NCBI GenBank assembly: GCA_002343485.1
Contig: DDST01000165.1
Location: 1 to 7,440 of the forward strand
DNA from: Proteobacteria bacterium UBA2383
Lineage (GTDB): Bacteria; Pseudomonadota; Gammaproteobacteria; Competibacterales; Competibacteraceae
Direction: 5' to 3'
Length of the DNA stretch: 7,440 bases
The position numbers were made by a program, and so were the translations under genes. Shown here one piece after another: positions 1-5,217 of the stretch (positions within the stretch are counted from its first letter, which is position 1; every line of letters begins with the position of its first letter). The notes under the pieces are model-generated. The model ran no database searches and had not been told where the DNA came from. It saw only the letters and a list, made by a program, of their open reading frames with translations.

Positions 1-1845
1 GGCCAGCGCCCGTTGCATCAATGGTTCGGCCTCGGCCAGCCGATTCGTGTCCTGGAGCACCAGGGCCAGGTTGTTGAGAGTGGCAGCCAAAGCGGCAGGG
101 TCATCTAGCGTTTCGGCTTCGTCCTTGGCCCGCCTGAGTTCCTGCTCCGCATCCGGCCAGCGAGCCAGTTCGTGCAATAGATCCGCTATTTTCAGCCGCG
201 TATTAATCCGCTCCTTGGTGTCGGTGAGTTGGGGTAAGTGATCGCGCAAAAAGGAAATCTTGGTTTCGGAAAAGGACTTGTAGTTCAGGGTATCAGCTAG
301 ATTTCTGAGCCGCTCGGCAAAGGCTTCCAGATTGCCGGACCGGTGGAGTTCCCAGCAGGCAACCATCTCCTGCAATTCGTCGAGATAATTGGTGGAAGGT
401 GTTTCGCTCACATGCTGGACGATCCAGGCGCCGAGCGGATCGAGAGGCAATGATGATGCTTCGCGCAGGTACTGAACGGCTTTGTCCGGCGAGCCGTTAC
501 CGGCGTGCAACCGGGCGAGGTCCAGCTTGGCGGCGGCCCTTTCCTCGGGTAGTCCCACCTCGCTCAGATAATCGAAAGCTTGTTCTGCATCACCGTTTCC
601 CCATTTGTTGCGCAGCTCGGCGCGTTTCTTTTCCCGTTCTTCGATACTGGGGTAATAAAGCGTGAAAAAATCGAGCAGGAAGGGCAGCCGTTCGCGCGCG
701 CCTCGCGAAAGATTCATCGCCAGCCAAATATCGAAAAAGCCCTCGCGAAGGGTGTAAAGCCGCGAACGCTTGTCCTGGGGATGCGGCGTCGAACGGAGGT
801 AGCGGGCCTCGGTGAGGCGCTTGAGGAGCGATGAAGTTTGCGGCTGGCTCAACCGCATCCGTGCGGTGATGGCAGCGGGCGTTTTCTCTTGGTCCCGCAT
901 GACTGCCATGGTCTCCAGCACGGCGCGCTCCTGTGGCGGCAGGTCGTTGAGGCGGCTTTGATAAAATGGGGTGATGCGGTCCAGCAGGATTTGAAATTGT
1001 TGCCGGACTTCCGTAATGGCGTCGTTGGCGATGAGTTCGTAAAGCATGACGGTGAGCCGGGGATTGCCGCCCGTCATCTTATAGAGCGCCAGCAGCTTGG
1101 GTTGCAGCGAGCCGAAATCGTGCAGAAGATCGCCGCGTTGTTCCCATTCCAAATTGCGCCGGATGAGATCGAGCGTTTCTTCCTCGCTCAGGTCTTCGAG
1201 AATCTGCACGTCGAAGAAGTCGTAAAACGGCTCCTCCACACTGGTGATCGCGTCGAAATGCAGCGGTGCAGTCGCGATCAACAGGCAACCATTGTCGTCC
1301 ATGAAAAACTTGCGTAGCGCAGCGATATCCGGCTGTTTCTTGATCTGCCGGGTAAACATTTCCCCAAGATTCTCCAGCATCACCAGCACGGTGCGGCGGC
1401 GCTCGCGGTTCTGCTGGCGGATAGCAGGCACCAGGGTATCAATGATGGTGGCGTCCTCTCCTTCCGTGCGCAATCGTTGATGCAAATCCCGCCAGAGCGG
1501 TTCATCCGGCAGTGTGTCGCCAAGAATTTCGCACAGACCGAGCAGGAAATCCGCAAAGGAGAGTGTACGGTGGGATTCTTCGGGAAAGCGGGCGATCACA
1601 TAGTGAGCGGCCAAATCGGATGAGGCGGCAATCTCATCCTCGATCAGTGACAGCAAATGGGTCTTGCCAATGCCACGCGGGCCGATGAACAGGAAGTGGT
1701 GCTTGGAATTCCGTGACATCGACCCGCGCAGAATTTCGAGGGTGTCTTCCACGAGAGGCATGCGGGCAACAGTGATATGCCGCCGGTGCGCCGCCGATGT
1801 CAAACCCGCTCGATAAAGGCCCAAATGAGAGGTGGCATCAGGCAT
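1..1845 (-). CDS. P-loop ATPase with winged helix and TPR repeats (C-terminus outside window)
   Basis: The frame is open for 615 codons from the ATG at 1845 to the window edge with no stop, so the C-terminus is missing. The Walker A motif GPRGIGKT lies at residues 55-62. The Walker B region (152-164, VLVMLENLGEMF) has Glu158 where Asp is usual. A sensor-1-like strand LLIATAP is at 188-194 and a GGNPRL motif, as in ORC/STAND-type ATPases, at 260-265. Residues about 303-375 resemble a MarR-like winged helix, with a recognition-helix-like segment (SLLKRLTEARYL) and a wing (SRLYTL). Helical repeats follow from about 390. The last 65 residues form two TPR-like units, the second with the NNLALVLQDTNRLAEAE pattern. 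This suggests a regulatory or sensor NTPase in which the repeats bind a partner or signal; that role is inference. It is the second gene of an operon, overlapping the upstream ATPase by 8 bases. A transcriptional regulator or a defence STAND protein are both possible. Confidence 0.85.
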   Translation of the reverse strand, partial: MPDATSHLGLYRAGLTSAAHRRHITVARMPLVEDTLEILRGSMSRNSKHHFLFIGPRGIGKTHLLSLIEDEIAASSDLAAHYVIARFPEESHRTLSFADFLLGLCEILGDTLPDEPLWRDLHQRLRTEGEDATIIDTLVPAIRQQNRERRRTVLVMLENLGEMFTRQIKKQPDIAALRKFFMDDNGCLLIATAPLHFDAITSVEEPFYDFFDVQILEDLSEEETLDLIRRNLEWEQRGDLLHDFGSLQPKLLALYKMTGGNPRLTVMLYELIANDAITEVRQQFQILLDRITPFYQSRLNDLPPQERAVLETMAVMRDQEKTPAAITARMRLSQPQTSSLLKRLTEARYLRSTPHPQDKRSRLYTLREGFFDIWLAMNLSRGARERLPFLLDFFTLYYPSIEEREKKRAELRNKWGNGDAEQAFDYLSEVGLPEERAAAKLDLARLHAGNGSPDKAVQYLREASSLPLDPLGAWIVQHVSETPSTNYLDELQEMVACWELHRSGNLEAFAERLRNLADTLNYKSFSETKISFLRDHLPQLTDTKERINTRLKIADLLHELARWPDAEQELRRAKDEAETLDDPAALAATLNNLALVLQDTNRLAEAEPLMQRALA

Positions 1846-3073
1846 AGTATTTCTTCCACCAGGCTTTGAGCAGGCCGCTGGCAAAATCGTATTGATTCTC
1901 AGCGATTTCGCTGACGTAGAAATCGTTTTCCAGGTCGCGCAGCAGTTGGTTGAAATGCTGCTTGCGCTCATGAGCAGGAATGGTCTGCCCCGCGCCGGCC
2001 AGATGGTGCTCGAACTCCTGCATCAGTTTGGCGCGGCTCAGGCCGGCGGAACTCAAGCTGATCTGACCCAGGAGCGCATGGGCGGCGGAAAGGCGCGGCT
2101 CTTCGTAATATTTCGCGATGCGCGAATAATAATGTTGCAGTTTGTCCTGAGCAGCCATGCTGACGACGAGTTGCGCAAAGATCCGGTCCACATCGGCGGA
2201 TACAAGCTTGCGCGGCGCTTTCTTCCAGGAGCGATAGAGTTCCTGCGTGGCCATCTGCATGAACAGCGGAATGGGCCGGCCAAGATGCGCGCGCAACTGT
2301 TCCGGAACCGTCTCCTCGAAATCGACGCCACGCCTGGCCAGCATCGATTGCACGAACTCGATGACGTGGGCATCTGCGAGCACGGGCAGCGGCACATCGT
2401 CGAGATCGTTGATGAGATCGACCAGTCCGAGCCCATCCAGCGTACCGGAAAGATTGACGGAACCGCCAATCAGCCAGCGGGCGCGGTCCTTGCTGGGATG
2501 CGGGTCTTGGCGCTGGACGCGGAACCAGGCCAGAAACTCGCGCAATACCGCAGGATGCTCTCTCTTAAGATTGAATAACATGTCCGGCAACTCGTCCACG
2601 ATGAGCAGGATGGATGATTCCTGCTTGCGAACCTGATCGAGAAATCGATCGCCGTGTTGCCGCCAATGGTCTTTCCAATCCGGATCGGTGTCCCGCAGCC
2701 GGATCTTGAATCCGGCGATTCCGAACTCCGTGACCTTATTCAGTGTATCCGTGAGCAGCTTCCAGCCTTGCGCTAGGCGCTTGACGATCTCAGGGTGCTG
2801 ATCGTGCAAGGTGTCGAGAATAGCCTGAAAGAAATCAGCGGGATGTGTGAGATCCTGAACATTCTGGTAAATCACCGTAAAACCGTGCTTGGGGAAATCC
2901 CGCAAGTGGTCCATCACACTGGTCTTACCGGTGCGGCGTGGAGCGGTGAGGAGAACATGCCGGGTGCGGAGGGTTTCCCAGAGTTCCGCGAGAAACGCAT
3001 CGCGAAATCGCAAATCGGCCGAATCCACCGGAGCGCCGGTATAAAATTCAGGGCAATCAGGATGGGATGGCAT
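1838..3073 (-). CDS. AAA/ORC-like P-loop ATPase, first gene of ATPase pair
   Basis: Encodes 411 residues starting MPSHPDCPEF. Walker A (APRRTGKTS) is at residues 44-52. Walker B (ILLIVDELPDML) is at about 155-166, with Asp160 and Glu161 both present, so ATP hydrolysis looks intact. A sensor-1-like strand (RWLIGGSVNL) is at about 199-208. The C-terminal third is helical and ends in an aromatic segment (FASGLLKAWWKKYYA), as in the closing winged helix of ATPases of the archaeal ATPase-2 (PF01637-like) group. No signal peptide or membrane segment is seen, so it is probably cytosolic. The ATG at 3073 is chosen because AGGAG lies 10 bases upstream. The frame is open further to 3208, but that extension would run through the predicted promoter and has no good ribosome site. 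The substrate and partner are unknown. Overlap with the downstream TPR-ATPase implies coupled translation and joint function. Confidence 0.88.
   Translation of the reverse strand: MPSHPDCPEFYTGAPVDSADLRFRDAFLAELWETLRTRHVLLTAPRRTGKTSVMDHLRDFPKHGFTVIYQNVQDLTHPADFFQAILDTLHDQHPEIVKRLAQGWKLLTDTLNKVTEFGIAGFKIRLRDTDPDWKDHWRQHGDRFLDQVRKQESSILLIVDELPDMLFNLKREHPAVLREFLAWFRVQRQDPHPSKDRARWLIGGSVNLSGTLDGLGLVDLINDLDDVPLPVLADAHVIEFVQSMLARRGVDFEETVPEQLRAHLGRPIPLFMQMATQELYRSWKKAPRKLVSADVDRIFAQLVVSMAAQDKLQHYYSRIAKYYEEPRLSAAHALLGQISLSSAGLSRAKLMQEFEHHLAGAGQTIPAHERKQHFNQLLRDLENDFYVSEIAENQYDFASGLLKAWWKKYYA
1853..1857 (-). promoter_or_regulatory. Ribosome binding site of the TPR-ATPase
   Basis: On the minus strand GGAAG precedes the ATG at 1845 with a 7-base spacer. 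It lies inside the last codons of the upstream ATPase gene. Together with the ATGCCTGA start-stop overlap (1838-1845), this supports the ATG at 1845 and translational coupling of the two genes. Confidence 0.5.
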
Positions 3074-3083
3074 GGCTGGGTGA

Positions 3084-3088
3084 CTCCT
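3084..3088 (-). promoter_or_regulatory. Ribosome binding site deciding the start of the first ATPase
   Basis: On the minus strand AGGAG sits 10 bases before the ATG at 3073. The alternative in-frame ATGs at 3097, 3127 and 3208 have no comparable purine-rich site, and the later two fall in or upstream of the predicted -10 and start-site region. The spacing is slightly long but acceptable. Confidence 0.6.
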
Positions 3089-3094
3089 ATCATG

Positions 3095-3128
3095 CATGAC
3101 AAAATAGTTGCAAATCAAATTTGTCATG
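3095..3128 (-). repeat. 9-bp inverted repeat at the ATPase operon start site
   Basis: CATGACAAA (3095-3103) and TTTGTCATG (3120-3128) are perfect inverted copies separated by 16 bases. The upstream arm directly abuts the -10 hexamer at 3129-3134, so the predicted transcription start falls within it. It could be a two-half-site operator for a repressor. In RNA it could form a stem with a 16-base loop in the leader, ending 6 bases before AGGAG. Which of these applies is inference; the repeat itself is exact. Confidence 0.6.
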
Positions 3129-3157
3129 TTTATAAATGAAAAGCAAAAGTGTTGCAA
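3129..3157 (-). promoter_or_regulatory. Sigma70-type promoter of the ATPase operon
   Basis: On the minus strand TTGCAA (3157-3152) is a -35-like hexamer (4 of 6 to consensus). TATAAA (3134-3129) is a -10-like hexamer (5 of 6). The spacer is exactly 17 bases. The region is clearly AT-richer than the flanking genes. Predicted initiation near 3122 gives a leader of about 50 bases before the ATG at 3073. Confidence 0.6.
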
Positions 3158-3212
3158 GACAAAAATGTTTTCTATTGTTGAATTCTTAATTGCGTGGAAC
3201 GCGGGCAACCTT

Positions 3213-3221
3213 TGTTATGAT
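3213..3221 (+). promoter_or_regulatory. Extended -10 promoter element for the RNase gene
   Basis: TGTTATGAT contains the TGn extension followed by TATGAT (5 of 6 to the -10 consensus). No good -35 hexamer lies 16-18 bases upstream; the nearest TTG-like hexamer (TTGCGT at 3190) is 20 bases away. Extended -10 promoters can tolerate a weak -35. Initiation near 3228 would give a leader of about 50 bases before the ATG at 3277. Confidence 0.45.
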
Positions 3222-3276
3222 CATCATTAACGATTTCCATTCGGCATGACGTTGCCCCGCGCACTTACGAGAACTG

Positions 3277-5091
3277 ATGAACATCCCGCAAAATAGTCTA
3301 GTGCTGTACAAGAACGGCCCCGCCCAGGTTGTCGCGCTTGGCGACAAGCTGGATATTGAATTGCAAGATGGCCGGTCGCTGCGGGTCCGGCCCAAGGACG
3401 TATTGCTGCTTCATCCCGGTCCCGTGCGTAGCTTGAGTGAATTGAACATGCCTGCTGGCGAGGTCGAGGCGGCTTGTGAATTACTGGATGGTAGCCAGAC
3501 GACCTTGCCGGAGCTGGCGGAGCTGATTTACGGTGTTTATACCCCAGCGGCTGCCTGGTCGGCTTGGCGGTTGGTTGACGAAGGATTGTATTTCCAGGGA
3601 ACACCGGAAGCCATCAACGTCCGCCCCCTGGCGGAAGTAGAGCAGGAACGGGTCACTCGGGAAGCGAAAGCTATTGAACGGGAAGCATGGAATGGTTTTC
3701 TGCAACGCGCTAAAGCCGGCCGTTGTGCGCCAGAGGATGCGCAATATCTGCAAGAGATCGAGGAAGTAGCCTGGGGTCAGCGTGAGCAAAGCCGGGTCTT
3801 GCAGGCTCTGGAATGTCAACAGAATCCCAGCAGCGCCCACGCCTTGCTTTTGCGGATGAATCATTGGAGCGAGTCCATCAATCCTTGGCCGTGCCGGATC
3901 GGCGCTATTCTGCAACCGCCAGCCCTTTCTCTACCCGGTCTGCCTCAGGAATCACGCCTGGATTTGACCGGTCTGCCGGCTTTCGCCATTGATGATGAAG
4001 GCAACCGTGATCCTGACGATGCGCTGAGCCTGGATGGCAACCGGTTATGGGTGCATATCGCCGACGCTACGGTGCTGGCGCCGCCCAGCAGCCCTGTAGA
4101 TGAAGAGGCGCGCATGCGGGGCGCAACCCTGTATTTGCCGGAAATGACCATTCCTATGCTCCCCCCAGCAGCGATTGAGCAATTGGGGCTGGGATTGGCT
4201 GAGGTGTCGCCGGCGCTATCTTTTGGCATGAATCTCGATGCGGACGGCAGGGTCACCGGCGTGGAAATCACGCCGAGCTGGGTACGGGTGCAGCGGATCA
4301 GCTATCAGGAGGTGGAAAAACGGTTAGATGAGGAGCCATTTCGCACCTTGAACGAGCTGGCCCAACGGCATCGGGACCGGCGGCGGGCTAATGGGGCGAT
4401 TTTCATCGATCTGCCGGAAGTGAAAATAACGGTCACTGACGGGCGGGCGAAAATTGAGCCATTCACCCGCTTGCGCAGCCGGTTGCTGGTGGCTGAAGCG
4501 ATGCTGATGGCCGGCGAAGCCGCCGCCCGCTTTGCCCTGGAACACGAATTGCCGTTTCCGTTTACCACGCAGGATACTGTAGCGGAAGTATCGGAACGCG
4601 AGCCTTCCAGCCTGGCGGCAATGCGCATGCTTCGCCGCAATATGCGTCCACGCCAATACAGCAGCCAACCGGGTCCGCATGGTGGTTTGGGGCTGGAAGT
4701 GTACGCCCAAGTGACCAGCCCGCTGCGCCGCTATCTGGATCTGGTGGCGCATCAGCAGCTACGCGCCTTTCTGCGCAATGGCGAGTGGCTGGATGCTCAA
4801 GCCATCGTGGCGCGGGTCGGTGCAGCAGAAATAGCGGCTCAAGGGGTGCGCCGGGCTGAGCGTCTGTCTCGCGAACATTGGACGTTAGCCTACCTCCAGC
4901 AACATCCTGGCTGGCAGGGCGAAGGGGTGCTTGTGGAAAAGCGCATGCCGCGCGGTGCCGTGCTGATTCCGCAACTGGGGCTGGAGGCGCGTGTGAAAGT
5001 CGGCGAGAACATCGCACCGGATACTGTGTTACCGCTGCGGCTGACGGGTATCGACTTACCAGCGCGGGAAGCATATTTTCGAGTCAAGTAG
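3277..5091 (+). CDS. RNB-domain (RNase II/R family) 3'-5' exoribonuclease
   Basis: Encodes 604 residues, predicted to degrade single-stranded RNA processively from the 3' end. The RNB catalytic core spans about 228-500. The motif AIDDEGNRDPDDAL (237-250) gives Asp239, Asp245, Asp247 and Asp248, matching the metal-binding Asp201/207/209/210 of E. coli RNase II. TSPLRRYLDLVAH (480-492) is the conserved arginine motif, equivalent to the region of Arg500 in E. coli. Residues 5-45 resemble a small SH3-like barrel and 60-110 a winged helix, instead of the two cold-shock domains of E. coli RNase II. The last 55 residues may be a degenerate S1-like barrel. The segment PFPFTTQD (426-433) replaces the usual aromatic-Arg-His-Glu motif. 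The upstream site is weak (GAGA 4 bases before ATG), but no other start is plausible. It is transcribed divergently from the ATPases, apparently alone. Family assignment is firm; whether it acts as RNase II or as an RNase R-like enzyme cannot be said. Confidence 0.93.
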   Translation: MNIPQNSLVLYKNGPAQVVALGDKLDIELQDGRSLRVRPKDVLLLHPGPVRSLSELNMPAGEVEAACELLDGSQTTLPELAELIYGVYTPAAAWSAWRLVDEGLYFQGTPEAINVRPLAEVEQERVTREAKAIEREAWNGFLQRAKAGRCAPEDAQYLQEIEEVAWGQREQSRVLQALECQQNPSSAHALLLRMNHWSESINPWPCRIGAILQPPALSLPGLPQESRLDLTGLPAFAIDDEGNRDPDDALSLDGNRLWVHIADATVLAPPSSPVDEEARMRGATLYLPEMTIPMLPPAAIEQLGLGLAEVSPALSFGMNLDADGRVTGVEITPSWVRVQRISYQEVEKRLDEEPFRTLNELAQRHRDRRRANGAIFIDLPEVKITVTDGRAKIEPFTRLRSRLLVAEAMLMAGEAAARFALEHELPFPFTTQDTVAEVSEREPSSLAAMRMLRRNMRPRQYSSQPGPHGGLGLEVYAQVTSPLRRYLDLVAHQQLRAFLRNGEWLDAQAIVARVGAAEIAAQGVRRAERLSREHWTLAYLQQHPGWQGEGVLVEKRMPRGAVLIPQLGLEARVKVGENIAPDTVLPLRLTGIDLPAREAYFRVK

Positions 5092-5096
5092 AGGTA

Positions 5097-5111
5097 CGGT
5101 GCATAGCACCG
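5097..5111. repeat. Short perfect hairpin after the RNase stop codon
   Basis: CGGTGC and GCACCG flank a 3-base loop (ATA), giving a 6-bp perfect stem that begins 6 bases after the stop at 5091. No T-run follows, so it is not an intrinsic terminator by itself. It could protect the 3' end of the message. Confidence 0.4.
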
Positions 5112-5131
5112 GCATGACCTTCTAGCGTGGA

Positions 5132-5162
5132 GCGGAATCGTCTTCTCTTCCCGCCTTTTTTT
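5132..5162 (+). terminator. Probable intrinsic terminator of the RNase gene
   Basis: GCGGAA (5132-5137) can pair with TTCCCGC (5148-5154), leaving one bulged C and a 10-base loop. Seven T residues (5156-5162) follow immediately. The geometry fits a Rho-independent terminator about 40 bases after the stop codon. The stem is short and imperfect, so confidence is moderate. Confidence 0.45.
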
Positions 5163-5185
5163 CCGCCAAAGGAGAGGAAGGCGGG
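5150..5185. repeat. GC-rich inverted repeat in the convergent spacer
   Basis: CCCGCCTT (5150-5157) and AAGGCGGG (5178-5185) are perfect 8-bp inverted arms around a 20-base loop. A second CCGCC (5163-5167) can instead pair with GGCGG (5180-5184), so the folds are mutually exclusive with each other and with the terminator stem. The element lies between two convergent genes and may limit read-through in both directions. Confidence 0.45.
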
Positions 5186-5217
5186 CGGTGACACGAGACC
5201 GGCATCAGCAGCGCGCT

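Noticed and set aside
838..1317. 159-codon open frame on the plus strand
   Set aside because: It is antisense to the TPR-ATPase reading frame, which is continuous with recognisable motifs.
1832..2578. 248-codon open frame on the plus strand
   Set aside because: It lies wholly antisense to the first ATPase gene, which has clear Walker motifs; the frame is a by-product of GC-rich codon use.
3074..3208. N-terminal extension of the first ATPase to the ATG at 3208 (45 more residues)
   Set aside because: The extension crosses the predicted -35/-10 promoter and the inverted repeat, has no ribosome site, and its composition is AT-driven rather than protein-like. The ATG at 3073 with AGGAG is better.
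4562..5074. 170-codon open frame on the minus strand
   Set aside because: It is antisense to the RNB exoribonuclease gene, whose conserved C-terminal motifs lie on the plus strand here.
5150..5185. Intrinsic terminator for the transporter gene on the minus strand
   Set aside because: Read on the minus strand the stem is followed by purines, not a T-run, so it does not meet the Rho-independent pattern.
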